The notes beneath the pieces are model-generated. The model was not told the origin of the DNA, did no database searches, and saw only the letters and a list, made by a program, of their open reading frames with translations. Shown here piece by piece: positions 36,066 through 48,392 of a stretch of 64,000 nt of DNA. This stretch comes from Archilochus colubris (lineage: Eukaryota > Chordata > Aves > Apodiformes > Trochilidae): assembly GCA_023079485.1 (NCBI GenBank), contig CM041115.1:47458156-47522155 (forward strand). Direction: 5' to 3'. Position numbers and translations under genes: made by a program. Position 1 is the stretch's first letter; every line of letters starts with the position of its first letter.

Positions 36066-36183
36066 TGTCACAGTTTAACGCTTGCTCAGCAATTAAACTG
36101 AATTACAGATGATCCCTATTAATCCCCTTCCCTGATAAAGAAATAGAGAGAATAAGGGAGAGAGACCAAAGGCAGTCTTCCAT
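36066..36183 (+). mobile_element. LTR-like fragment occupying the RT gap of the LINE
   Basis: It begins TGTCACAGTTTAACGCTTGC, the type of start I associate with a bird endogenous retrovirus LTR, and continues 'cagcaattaaac' and 'agagagaataagggagagagacc'. The preceding base is the last base I can read as LINE, and LINE sequence resumes at about 36186. Only about 118 bases are present, so most of the LTR was lost together with the LINE's RT core. The LTR assignment rests on recall of the start sequence. Confidence 0.5.
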
Positions 36184-36185
36184 CA

Positions 36186-36992
36186 TCCCCACATCACCAT
36201 AGGTGAATCAGAGCTTAACACAGTCCAGCAGTTCAGCTATCTGTTATGCATTATTTCCTCAGACGCCAAGATCAATAAAGAGATAGACAACAGATTAGCA
36301 AAGGCATACAGTGCATTTGGAAGATTTCATAAAGGAGTTTGGAGCAATAAACACCTGAAGAAAAGTACAAAGATCAGTGTCTACAGAGCCATTGTACTGT
36401 CAACTCTTTCATCTACCACCACCACCTGCGACTCCTTGAACGCTTCCATCAGTGCCACCTCCGTACAATCCTAAACATCCATGGACTGACCCTGTGACCA
36501 ATGTCCCTGTCCTTGCAAGGGGTCCCTTGCCAGTGGTCACCAGTATGGAGGCGATGATACTGATGTAGCTGTGCTGGGCAGGACACATCTCCAGGATGGA
36601 GGATCACCTCCTCCTCTCTAAGATTGTGCTCTGTGGTGAACTTGCCATTGGGTGCCGCAACAGAGGAACCCCAGAGAGGAGATACAAGGAGAAACAATCC
36701 CTCAGCTGTGGCCATACTGACGGCCAGCAGTGTCCACTCTGGCCTCCAGTCGGGAGACATGGAGACACCAGCCATAACTGAGCTTCTGCCTCCTTTGAGA
36801 ACACAGTAGGATCAGTCTTGAGGAGAAAGGACAGTGCAGAAAGAGCCATACCTTGGCTGTCCCCTCACAGGAGACTTTCTGCTGTGCCTTTTGCAGCCAC
36901 ACTGTCTGTCCCACATTGGCCTTTTCAGCCATCAGAGCGCTTGCAGCAAGCCTGGGGAGACCTTCTGAAATCTTCATTTGCAAAGCCAAGCC
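36186..36992 (+). pseudogene. C-terminal part of the LINE polyprotein, decayed
   Basis: Fragments in changing frames match the region downstream of the RT palm: HITIGESEL, SSDAKINKEIDNRLAKAYSAFG, cited here across a short gap in numbering, SVYRAIVLSTL, then HHHLRLLERFH (after a small deletion of about 30 bases near 36405), TSMEAM, WAGHISRMEDH and RNRGTPERRYKE. Several indels are present here, in contrast to the endonuclease half. Confidence 0.75.
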
Positions 36993-37007
36993 ATGATGAT
37001 GATGATG

Positions 37008-37017
37008 ACTTATTAAA
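37008..37017 (+). repeat. Right target-site duplication of the LINE
   Basis: ACTTATTAAA, identical to 33928-33937. Its first base merges with the end of the GAT-repeat tail. Confidence 0.85.
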
Positions 37018-40000
37018 AGATGTGAATAGCCTGCCACAAAGTCATCCTCACACAGCAGTGAGTAAAATTCGTTCTGCTGCTGTAAGTAGGCACCTATATA
37101 TAGTACTGTTCTCTTTTATTGTTAAATATTACTCCAGGTGAGATTTATTCCCTGTTCCTGCTCAGAATACTATAGGATAAAGTGAATGTTGCCTGGTTAT
37201 ATGCCAGTTATTATCAGGGTACAAGATTTGTGATGACATAACAGACTACAAATGACATAAAGTAAAGAAAAAACTGTTTCTGCTGTTCTATATTTTACTG
37301 TTATGTCTAACTAGTGGATATTTTTGACTTCAGGGATAGAGGTAGAGATTCAGAACTAGCGTTTCAGTGTGGATTCTTTCCTGTGGTATAAGTTTTATTG
37401 AAGAAAGCAAGAATGCCAAAATGTTAAATACTTACATATGTCTCCAAGAATTACTGTATTCACAAGAAATGCATCTAGATTAAACTACTTACTGAAACTA
37501 TAGGAAACCTTTGAATGCAAGGAATCTCACTGAAAATAACAGTGAGAGTCCATGGTGCTTATAGTCTTTAGCAGTGATAGAAAGGTTTAGAAATAGAGCT
37601 GTAGTCATCAAAATGTGAGCTAAATATACCAGAGCAAGGTGAAAACTGCTCGGTAGGATTAATGTCTTATTTCTTCAGAAGAAGATGCTGCAAATACAAA
37701 CTCCATCTTGCATACTGTTCACCTTTGGTACAGTTCAGTTCTTTTGCAATGACATTATTAAAGTACTCCTACTGCAGTGCTGCTTCTGCTTGCCTTCCAA
37801 ATGCAATTATTTCAAGGAGAAAAATTAAAGAGACAGATCCTTATCCACCCTAAGAGCTACATTATGTGGACCAGTGAAGATAGTGGTCATGTTTGTTTTT
37901 CTTTTAGGAGGGGAAAAAAAGGGTCAGGGGAAAACATACCTGGTGTAATCACTGTCTGCTACCAACTGGACTAAGCTCAAATCACTTGGAATATCATGGG
38001 CTTCTAACAATACAGGAACCAGGAGTGCAGATTTAAACCATTTATGAAATGCAGTGTATTCAGTCCTCTATGCTGTTGTTGGCTCCCTTTGTAAACCAGT
38101 ATTTAAGGTGGGTGATAGCTCTCCTCTTTCTGAAGCTAGTGCTATGGGGAAAAGCAGAACCACCATGTCAAATGTTTTTCCCCTTTCACACCATTCCTGC
38201 ATACAGCTTTGCTGAGAAATACAGGCTATCAGACACCATTAACTTATATGTTTGCTCTTTGTTTTTAAGAGGATCCTTATTTAGCCTGGGGTTAAATAAA
38301 CTCTTGCCCTGGCTAAATACCCAGTTTCGGTCATGCAGTTTTAACTTGAGTAACACGCTCAAAAACACACGGAGTGACTGCACTGCAGTTCATAGCAGAG
38401 AGCCTTGGTGTTTGCATGCATTTTCATCACAACCAAATGATGTTTTAACCAAGCCATTTTTTGAGAGCTCTGTAAGTAACATAATAAAAGTTACTTATTC
38501 CTTTTATAGCTAAATAGAACCAATTACAATCTTACACCAAGGAATAATGTCTGACATCAATCAGTGTATGTACAGCTAGTAAAGCAGTAGGACACTTCTT
38601 GAGCAAGATATTTGTTATCAGAATAAAACATTTCTTCAAGACTTAAGCTATGCTTACTTCAGCTGAATTTAAGTACTACAGTGGATATTGGAAAACCTAC
38701 TTTTATTTAGACAATGAAAAATGCAAAGTGCATTTAATGGATGTGCTTGTAAAGATTGCATGCCTAGACAGTAAGATACTTGTACACTTAACCACTTACA
38801 AGCACACATTGCCACCATGTACAAATACACCTGAACTGTCTATTTGCACACAAAAAATAACGCTGAATAATTCTCCACTCTCAGTAATCTTTCATAGTTC
38901 TGTTTCAGAGATTGATTGTGCATAAAATAGTTAAAAATCACTGTACTGCTTTTTTATGCAATGCAGGTTGTTTTCTGGCTCTTCCTATCCCCTCACAGAT
39001 GAATGATTTTGCCATTTATGTCACACAGATTTATAATCTCACATAAGTGGTCAAAAGGAGGAAATGCCTCCCAAAGGAAAAGCCTAAGGGCCACAGTGAT
39101 TTCACACATTTAATTTAGCTGCTACCTCCACTTTTTCCTCCCTCTCTCAACAGACGTGGGATCTTTGGCTGATGATACATCACTTCCTAAATCAATGTGT
39201 CAAATGGAGTTTTTAAACTGGACTGAACATTTTAAATATGATAGTGCACTCTCTTCCAAGTCTCTGGTTAATTCTGCAATACAGTTAAATTAAGATCTGC
39301 AAACAGGCATTTTTAGAAAATTTTATCTTTATTATTTGTGTATTTGTAATTTTGCACCTTGCATCAAGTGTTGAGCTGTGAAATGACAGAGGGGAAGTAT
39401 GAGCTCCTTAGCAAGAAGAATAAATATTTTAACTGAGAAAGTGTTAATGAACTTCAATAACACACGGAACAAATACAATTTAATTGTACTCTGTCACAAC
39501 TAAGTACATTTCTTCCTATACATTTTATCTATGGATTTAGTCAATCAAGGATTTCAAAACCTTTCAAAGTTTCACTTGTCATTTTATCTTAAAACATCAG
39601 TATTTGGAAGAATTGGAAGGAAACTGTATATTGCAATAGATGGGTTTGAAATAGCTACTTATTCCAGACCTTTGCATTGTTTAAGGGAATGTCAGTGCTT
39701 AAAAGTGTGGCAAACAATTTTTTAAATCTACTCAGACCACTTGTTACCACAGATGTAATTCTCTCCTTGCAATGGCACATTGTAATCTTACTGTACACAC
39801 CTGGTTCCCATGTCTGAAATTTAATATTGTTTCAAATTTAAGTAATTTGACTACCTTCATAGTTGCTGAAAGAACTAAGTCACAATAACATAGAGACATA
39901 AATACTTAAATGAAGGAATAATCCCATACTATTCCTAGAATAGATACATTATTATAAATAAATTTTGAAACCATTAATGCAAAAACTTGTTTAACAACAC

Positions 40001-40214
40001 CTATGGTTTTAGTTAATAGTTTGCTCAGGACACTCTTCCTTACTAAGAATTTTAACAATTTTTTTTTTCTTCATTTATTCTTACCCATTTTCCAACTCAT
40101 TTTCAGCCTGTGCAGAATGGGAAGGCTTGATAGGAGTCAATGATATAAATGCAAGGTTTTACAGTTCCACGTACTACATCAAATTAACAGGCCAAAGGAA
40201 TATGGCAGAATTAC
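37018..40214. other. Intronic sequence without recognised genes
   Basis: AT-rich non-coding DNA. Open frames such as 38049-38513 (154 codons) lack homology I can recognise, splice context and coding composition. I treat them as chance. Confidence 0.6.
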
Positions 40215-40390
40215 TCATAGAATCATAGAATCATAGAATCATAGAATAGGCTGGGTTGGAAGGGACCTCAGAGATCATCGAGTCCAACCCTTGATCAGCT
40301 ACCGCCACAGTCACTAGACCATGGCACTGAGTGCCATATCGAGTCGCTTTTTAAATGTCTCCAGGGACGAAGAGTCCACCACCTCCCCAG
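40215..40390 (-). mobile_element. Very short young CR1 LINE 3' end with four terminal octamers
   Basis: The plus strand opens with four perfect TCATAGAA units (40215-40246) and then about 140 bases nearly identical to the copy at 9889-10030; I count three differences. Truncation occurs at 'cacctccccagg'. It is antisense to SV2C. The right boundary is complicated by a 25-bp tandem duplication. Confidence 0.95.
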
Positions 40391-40430
40391 GAGGTTTATT
40401 ATATGACCTCCCCAGGAGGTTTATTATATG
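40381..40430. repeat. Perfect 25-bp tandem duplication across the CR1 5' junction
   Basis: ACCTCCCCAGG plus AGGTTTATTATATG-type host sequence is present twice head to tail (40381-40405 and 40406-40430). About ten bases of the unit are CR1 and the rest is flank, so the duplication formed at or after integration. Confidence 0.93.
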
Positions 40431-41611
40431 ACCAGAACTGTGGGTGACTTTGAGAAATTCTGTCCAAAATTTTTTCTTTCATTGAAAAATCTCACATTTA
40501 CACCCAGGCCAACTCTGCTATTCAGACTTGCAGATGAGTACTTCCCTACCACTAGTTCTAAAATGTTGTTCCTGGCTCTCTTAAACCAATGACCCTATTA
40601 CCCAACATCCACCAGTCTTTGTTCCATCTAACTGAAACAAAGACAAGCATTTTTAATATGCAATACATATGTCAAGTTATTCTATCTTTCCTTAAGAAGA
40701 AAACTTTTGTCAGGATAAACAAGTTGTGGACAGCAAAAAATTTATCAGGCAGACAGAGGGGGTTTTTTCTGACTTTTTTTGGGGGGGTTGCAGAAAGTCA
40801 GGAGAGCTTTGTAAATTAATTAAATTAAGAAAGCAGAGTAAAGTGAGACCGGCTTTATATCCATAGTATTAAAAAAGTTGTACATACTCTAAGGGTTGCA
40901 AAGGTTTCCCATCTGCAAATTTCTTCATGTCATGTTAACTGGACTGAAATTATTTGCTGCATACTGGTTAGCACTAGAGAGTCTCATACAAAGTTAAGGG
41001 AGTATGGATTAATATTGGCCATGTTATGTGTGTCTGTATTGTGCTGAGTATTGCTTTTGTCTGGCATTTGTCAGAACCTGCTCATTTCACACAGCACAAA
41101 TATTTTCAGATTTTTCACCAGAATTCAGGGCAATTTTCAAGGTCTGTGCTGAAGTTGCTACTGGCAAATCTTGTTAAATGGAGATCACGAACTGATAGAT
41201 ACAGTCATCTAAATAATTTTCCATTTAGACATTATTACAGTGCCTTCTGGCACTGTTGTGTACATGTAATTAAAAAGCCTGTTTAGCATCAACAGCACCT
41301 GCAGGTGTATTGGCAACAATCAGAGGATTATACTGATCTGTTATTCTTCATTCTGACATTGGATTAGTCAGTCTATTTTAATGACTTTACATGGGAAAGC
41401 AGGAAGAAGCTGTGGAACCACTAGCAATGGAAGTTGCCTTTTTCACTCTTACCCTGTTGTGTGTTAGGTGAGGTAGACCAGGTCTCTTGTCAGGCACTTC
41501 AGGAAACATGTGTGATTCAGACCCTTTTTTATACAGGCAACTTGTTCCCAATGAAGTTAAGCCTCACTTAATGCCTTTTTTTCTGAAACCAGTGGAAAGC
41601 TTTTCGTTTTG

Positions 41612-41710
41612 ACATTTTTGGTTTTTTGTTTGTTTCTTTGGTTTTGGGTTTTGTTGTTGTTTTGGTGGTGGAGGTTTATTGTGTTGTTTGTTTGGGGTTT
41701 TTTTGGTATA
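41612..41710. repeat. T/G-rich low-complexity tract
   Basis: Imperfect TTTG, TTG and TTTGG units over about 100 bases. The frame at 41626-41841 is a by-product. Confidence 0.85.
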
Positions 41711-43867
41711 GTTTCTCTTCCACCACCTTTTTGAAAAAAACTTTAAAAAAATTTCTTGTATTTACAAGGAAAAAAGTTCACAAAATACTGGAATATAGTT
41801 ACAGGAAGGAGACAGTGCTTTATATAACAGTGAAGAAATAATAAAGTGTCAGGTTTAATATTGTACAGATCCCTTCTCTAGGAACATGATTTTACTAATT
41901 GGTTCTTAGTATCATGTGCTTTGATTTGCTGAGTAGGAGGTATCAGTTATCTGTGTAGGTGCGTAAACATTGGCTTTTTTTTTTAAAATTCAGCACTAAC
42001 ACAGAGTCAGAAGCAGGAAAGCAAGCAATAAATAAACATTCAAGCAATAAGACATGGAGCCAAAACGAACGGTTTTAATACGAATTGAGATGATAATGTA
42101 GATGACTCTGTAGGCAATTTAAAGCTTTACTGAAATACATTTTTTAGCTTCGAAATTTAATTAATCTCTAGTTATTGCACAGTGCCATGCACCATTCGAT
42201 CATATACAGCATTTATAATCATTCTGATTCCCAGGATTGCCACAGAAGTGCATTTCAAATTGCAAAGTCACAGCAATTTCTAGCATGACAGGGTCAATTG
42301 AGAGATGGGCAAAGAGTGCATTGAATTTAGCATTTAAATCTGAAAGCAGAAAAATCCAGAGGAACCTCCACAGTTGCAGTGGAAGAAAACAGGAATTAGG
42401 GGTATTAGTATAGCTTAACTAGGTGTGGTTTATCCGGAGCTTGTCTGCTAGGATTTTCTCACTAATGCCAAAGAGAACTGTTGGATCTAAGAAGATAGAG
42501 TGCAAATAGCATGTTCAGTGATAGCACCTGGAGAATCTGTCCACAGCTTCATGTCATCAGCTGGGATTACTAGAGTTTTTGATAAAGCCTGTGCTCTGTA
42601 CTGCACATTGGTAGCTACCATCATCTAAAAACAGTGTATATGTGAGAAGAAAAATACCATGTTAGCTAGTTATTACATCCATGTGTTTCTAAATTTTAAT
42701 GCTTATTAATTGTTTCTGTAGTGAGTATCAAGAAAGCAGCCCTATTGGTTTTTTTTCTCTACAGTACATTGTTGGTTTATCTCGCCAAGCAATAGTAGTA
42801 AGGAATTAGCAGCGTGTTGCTGTTTGCTGCAATAATCATGACCAGGATTTGGCTTGTGAATTGTTCTAATGAGGAAAAAGGAATAATTCTAATAATTTTT
42901 TTTTTATCCTGAGAAATCTGTTAGTGAATAAATAAAAAATAAACTAGCATCTGGTAGTAGATGGTACTTTTTAAATAGTAGATTATACTTTTTATAATGA
43001 TCTAGTTATTGATGTTACAAGGTTCTTAAATCTGAAATGATGATGACAATGTACTGCAAAGGTAATGATTTACCATAATCTCAATTTTTCCTGCCTTATC
43101 AGAAAATACAGACAAGTAGTCTGTTACCTCTCACAATCTCTGCAGTTACTGGAGCTTCTTCTATGCGTTATTAATTTATCTAATATGGATCTGAAGAAAA
43201 GCAGGAATGGTTATCCCTTTTGTTATTACAATGTTTCAATTAAAATAATATCTGGTTACACAGGAAACTCATTGTGGGAGTTTGTGGGAATATTAGGTTT
43301 AAGGTAAACGTCTACAACAGAGAGGACAGTTAGTAGCATATAGTCCCTTAAAGCAAGAAAATACTAGTTTTTTCAAAATTGACAGCTAATCTAAAGGTCC
43401 AGAGCTGAATCATCTTTTTCTACACTTAGTACATAAACCAGAATTTGTCATATTAGCCCAATGAGAGGAAACAAAGTGGCAAAAAGGCCATTTTTTTTTC
43501 CTGATGGAATTTCACTGAGCCTTACACGGCAAACACTGTGGGTTCTAAATCTCACACCTGAAATATAGGAAAAAAACCCAGAAGTAGATATACTAGGCAT
43601 GTAAGTTCAACATAAGTATGCCAAAGGAAACAAACAAACAAAAAACCTAAAACCTGAATGGGATTTGAATAAAGGATTGTTGTGGGACCCTTTGACTTTA
43701 ATGTGGATGGTATTTCTGTTATAGCACCAGAAAACCTTAGATCCAACCTTTCCAGCTATGAGTTTTCATCTCTGGAATTTCACTCAGGTGGACAACACAC
43801 TGGAGTAGATTCATGATTTGAAAACATATGCAAGTTGTTTTCCTGAAAAAGACTGTGGAGTGGGTTT

Positions 43868-43905
43868 TCTTTGTTTTGTGTTGTTGTTTTGTTTGTTTGT
43901 TTGTT
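43868..43905. repeat. (TTTG)n simple repeat
   Basis: Consecutive TTTG and TTG units ending in GGGG. Confidence 0.9.
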
Positions 43906-46900
43906 TTGGGGTCCTATTTTCTGAAAGTGACATAAGGAGGTGCTTACTTTGGGTTTTTTTGTTGATGGAGTTCAGGCACTATATATTTTGTTGGTTTTAT
44001 TTGATCAGTTTGAACTGTTACTTAAATACTATGTACTTTTGGTAGCCTTTATAATGGCAGATTTTCTTGAGTGCTGTCGTACGTAAATACTAGAGAAACA
44101 GACTTTTAGAAATTCATACATGTCTTTTTAAAATTGCTTTGGATGGAAACAATTTTTTTTTGTTTTTTTGCCTTCATGAAAATATTAATGCTTCTGTATT
44201 TTTCAGCATGTTCCAGAAAAGGAGAGGAGCCTGTTCTTTTTTTTCACTGATTTTGCTGGGATTCATTATCTTCCTTTTTCTTGATATGGTGTCCTTTTCT
44301 ACTGACTGTGGAAGATATCCAGAATGTCTTGTGCACTAAGCAGATAACAGAATATGCAAAAGCTCAATAGCCTGTCATGTCTTGTCAGTTTGAAATTATT
44401 ACCACTACAGAACTAAGCATCCGGGTTACACAGCTCTAAGTCATGCTTGAAGGTCTAAGAATCACTGCAGTGTGATAGACTCTGGACAAACTTTTATATT
44501 GAGACTGAAGAGCTTCAACATTTATTTTAAAATAGCTTTATACTTTTTATGTATTTAAACAGATATACCCTATTACCATTATCAATAAATTCTAAATAGT
44601 GTAATAGTAAGTACAATGTCAGTGTTTGTAAATATGTATTAAGCAGAGGAGCAAAAAGCTTTGAAATGGATGTGTAATTAATCATCTTCACTAGACAGTA
44701 TGAAACTGCAGATTGAAGACTGTCTGTAGCTGTTTTGAAATGGAATGTGGGAGGAGTGGATTAGCTTGAAGATTAATAATAGGAAGAGCCTGTTACACTG
44801 TGGTATTTGGGGATTTGCATATATTGCATATTATCAGGCAAGAGCAATCATTTCACATCTGAAGTTAAGACACAAAATGATTGCTGTAGGAAACAGTTCA
44901 CATTTAGATAAAGAACATCCATGGCTTGGGAAGTCTTGAACTTGCAAAGACTCATCCAAATTTTTAATGTTAGTTAATATGGTCGCTGGCTCATACATTT
45001 GTTGGAAAAGAGGACCCATCATTTTTTTTCAGATGGCTTAACAACTGATGTTTTATTCCTTTAACCTCTTAAATCTACACCTTAAAAGCTTACAGTTCCA
45101 TAGATACAGAGTTTGTTGCTTCCCTATGTCAAGCACATTTTAGACAAAAGAAGAAATAGTTATGCAGGATTATTAGTTTGTGGAAGTTCTTTATGTAAGA
45201 ATGTCAGTGTTAGTACTTCTGAGGAGGTGAATGGAATAATAAGACAAATTATGTCTAAATTTATAATAAGAATTGTAGATCCAATTTTCTGACTACTCAG
45301 ATGTTTTTGGACATCCAAAGATAGAAGGTCTTGGAAAATGGAGTCCTGCAAATTCCAGAGTTATTACAATGTTCTTGTATTTGTTGTCTTACTGAAAAAG
45401 TCTTAGCTTTAGTTACTTCCTCTTATAAAGTCAATTACTCATTACATGTGACTGAAGCTAGTTGTGATTTTTTGCAAAGTCTTTTGTGATCAAAGAAACT
45501 AATAGCAGATTTTAATTTTGGTTCTGACAGATTATGATCTTTAAACTCTGAATATACTGTTTTTCACAGTTAAAACTAAGATTAATCAGAATATTTTTAC
45601 TCATTATGCTACTTAAAGGCATTAGAGATTTTCACTATGAATTGTTATGTTCTGAACAATAGCATGTTCTTATGAAATGACTTTTTCTCCTCTTGGAGCT
45701 GTCTTAGAAACACATTTATAATCTCATTTTCCAAAATAAAGGTAATATTTTAATCTTATTTTTAGAGTCTTTTTTTATAGAGAGTACTTCTTCCAGTAGC
45801 ATGACAAATGCCAGTACTCAGACAAATGACCTAAGCAACACAACAGGAAGAAAACAACTTTGGGCTGGTTTTATATCTATTCATTTTAGGTGTGTTAAAG
45901 CAAAAGACAGCTGTCAGTGGGTCCCATATTCTGAGTCTCTCTGTTACAAGGATATAACTGCCTTTTATTTTTTCCCAGTGAAGTGTATGCTCACAGACTG
46001 GTTTCTCAGAAGGGTTTGGAAATCATTCAGATAATAGGGTATGAACTGCAAAAAGCAGTGGCAAGTAATGAAGTTATGGCAGCACAAGGAGTAACATACT
46101 GTTTAACTGAACCTCAGTGAATGATCATGTATGTATTTATTTTAAAATAAACTTTAATTTTAAAAAGTATGTTCCTATCATCATATTGTATGTCACATCT
46201 GTGTGTACCTTGTGCTTAGAAGCTAGCCTCTGTAGAGGCACAGTGTGCCTCTAAAAGAAAAGCAGGCAGCTTTTTGTTCTGCTTTATTAGTAATTTCTCA
46301 AAAAGGACATACCACCCCGAGAATGACATCCTAGAGTAAGATCTGTGCACATATATGTGCACTCATACAACTGTAGTTTTCATGACTACTGTTTAAACAT
46401 AATGAGAAAAAGAAGCAAAGTCTGACCAACCATGGGATATTTAATTTTCACATAAACAAATTTATGCAAAAATAATGTATTATTTATGAAATATGCAAAA
46501 AAAATCAGTGTTTTCCTTTATGTTCTGAGCAGTAGCATGATATAATAAACAAGGAGCTACAAAGGTTGGAAAAGAAGGGATGACGAAAGATAAAATTATA
46601 ATTAGATGTAATTGTTTACTGGCATTTGTTTGGCAGTGGTTGTTGCTTTAACTCTTCATAGAGTTCTCATTTGCTATCTGCCACTTTTATGGCTCACTGT
46701 GAATATTGCCACAGAGGGGAAAGAACTTAAAGAATGATTTGAAAGTTGAGGGGAAGGGAACTTCCTTTATGGACTGCAGGCAGGGTTAAGTTCTGTATAA
46801 GGAGAGACAGAAAACATGAAAAAAAGAGTCACGAAAATACAATGAAATAGGTGTAATTTGTAGCAGCTGCAGTTCATCCAGGATCAAAGTGATGCAGATC

Positions 46901-47344
46901 TTTGGTGAAGTAGAGAGCTTGTGAAGGGTTTGCAAAGCAAAGCAAACAGGAAAAAAAAAAAATCAAACTTAATATAATGGGAAAAATAAGGTGATGGTCC
47001 ATCTTTAAGTCCAGCTTATTTATAGCAGTTTAATGGTAGGAACATATTATTTTTAGCAGCATCTTTTTAATGCTCTTCAGGAGAAATAAATGGGTATAAG
47101 AGAGGCCAAAGCACAACATGATGCCCAAAGGACATTCTATCAGAAAAGATAGGTTAATGTAAACTCCTGAGACTTGGACACTTTTTTCTTTTCATCCTCT
47201 CTTGATATTTCTGTCAATCATGAGGAAAATAGCTACTTGGTAAAATAAAGATAATTTGCAAAAAATATGTAAAATTTTTCTACATAAAAAAATATAAAAC
47301 TCTTCAATTTTCCTTCTCTGAGTATTTCTAATGTTAGAGTGTTG

Positions 47345-48392
47345 ACTGGATAAGTGAATGCTGACTGGACAGTGAGATGGATTAAGGACTGGCTGCACAA
47401 TGGAGCCCAAAGAGTGTTGATCAGTGGTGCAGAGTCCAGATGGAGACCTGTGACAAGTGGAGTCCCCAAGGGATCAGTTCTGGGTCCAGTCCTGTTCAAC
47501 ATCTATATCAATGACCTTGCTGATGGGACAGAGTGTCTTCTCAGCAAGTTTGGTGGTGACACAAAGCTGGGAGGAGTGGCTGACACCCCAGAAGGCTGTG
47601 CTGCCATTCAGAGGGACCTGACAGGCTGGAGAGTTGGGCTGGGAAAAGTTTAATGAATTACAACAAGGGCAGGTGTAGAGTCTTGCATCTGGGAAAGAAC
47701 AACTCCAGGTACCAGTACAGGTTGGGGACTGAGCCAGAAGAAAGGGACCTGGGGTGCTGGTGGATGGAAGGATGACCATGAGCCAGCAATGTGTCCATGT
47801 GTCCAAGAAGGCCAATGGCAGTCTGAGTTGTATTAGAAGTGGTTAGTAGGTTGAGAGAGGTAATCCTCCCCCTTTACTCTGCCCTGGGAAAGCCACATCT
47901 GGAATATTCTGTACAGTTCTGGGCCCCTCAGTTCCAGAAGGACTGCTTGAAAGAGTCCAGCACAGAACCACAAAGATGATTAAAGGAGTGGAACATCTTC
48001 ATTATGAGGAAAGGCTGAGGGAGCTGGGTCACTTTAAGTTGGAGGAGACTGAGGGGCAACCTCATTAATTTTGACAAATATGTGAAGGGTGAGTGTCAGG
48101 AGGATGGAGCTAGGCTCTTCTCAGTGATGTCCAATGATAGGACAAGGGGAAATGGGTGCAAGATGGAGCATAGTATGTTCTGTGTAAACATAAGGAAAAG
48201 CTTTTTCACTGTGAGGGTAACAAAACACTGGAAGAGGCTGCCCAGTGAGGTTGTTGAGTCTCACTCTCTGGAGACATTCAGAACCCACCTGGATGCATTC
48301 CTGTGTGAGCTACACTAGGTGGTTCTGCTCTGGCATGGGGATCTGGCATGGATCTCTCAAGGTCCCTTCGAACCCCTAACAGTCTGTGACTG
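47345..48392 (+). mobile_element. CR1 LINE, sense orientation, 5'-truncated, RT mutated
   Basis: About 1.05 kb covering the second half of RT to the 3' end, in the same direction as SV2C. The frame at 47354-47653 shows the RT region [14 protein letters not shown], motif B as [17 protein letters not shown], and the catalytic box as KFGGDTKL where active elements have ADD, so the first catalytic aspartate is lost. Later frames include [18 protein letters not shown]. The 3' end fades at 'cttcgaacccctaacagtctgtgac' without perfect octamers. A different and older subfamily than 9873. Confidence 0.93.

Larger units (their letters stand above)
33938..37007 (+). mobile_element. Non-CR1 LINE (RTE-like, CFDP2-type endonuclease), RT core deleted
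   Basis: A 3.07-kb LINE lies between exact 10-bp duplications and ends in a GAT/ATG repeat tail (36993-37008). From 34709 to beyond 36001 one frame holds an AP-type endonuclease and linker. Visible are NVRTMLDTADSGHPE at the start, SIYAPT, IILDDFNARV (family GDFN, here DDFN), a TTWMHP...KHWH block, and KNKDWFDENN near 35660. The frame is broken by TGA codons at 34787, 35150, 35315, 35387 and 35432 but not by indels. Several of these fit CGA-to-TGA decay. The element resembles proteins annotated as 'craniofacial development protein 2-like', which derive from RTE-type endonucleases. The reverse transcriptase palm with its catalytic aspartates is absent. The sequence jumps from about codon 36065 to the C-terminal region (36186 on: HITIGESEL, DAKINKEIDNRLAKA, then WAGHISRMEDH near 36580). 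It is dead. Clade assignment (RTE) is moderately sure. Confidence 0.85.
40431..47344. other. Intronic sequence without recognised genes
   Basis: The longest repeat-poor stretch here. It holds T/G-rich simple sequence at 41612-41710 and 43868-43905. About 42060-42470 is evenly AT-rich, with TTAATTAATC- and ATTTATAATC-like homeodomain-type words, and might be a conserved regulatory element (unverified). I see no exon between the two SV2C coding exons here. Confidence 0.55.

Noticed and set aside
36449..37141. Several frames of 60-111 codons on both strands
   Set aside because: Plus-strand pieces are decayed LINE C-terminus and the minus-strand ones are their shadows.
38049..38513. 154-codon open frame in intron 2
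   Set aside because: No splice sites, no homology I recognise, and composition like the surrounding intron. A chance frame is the simpler explanation.
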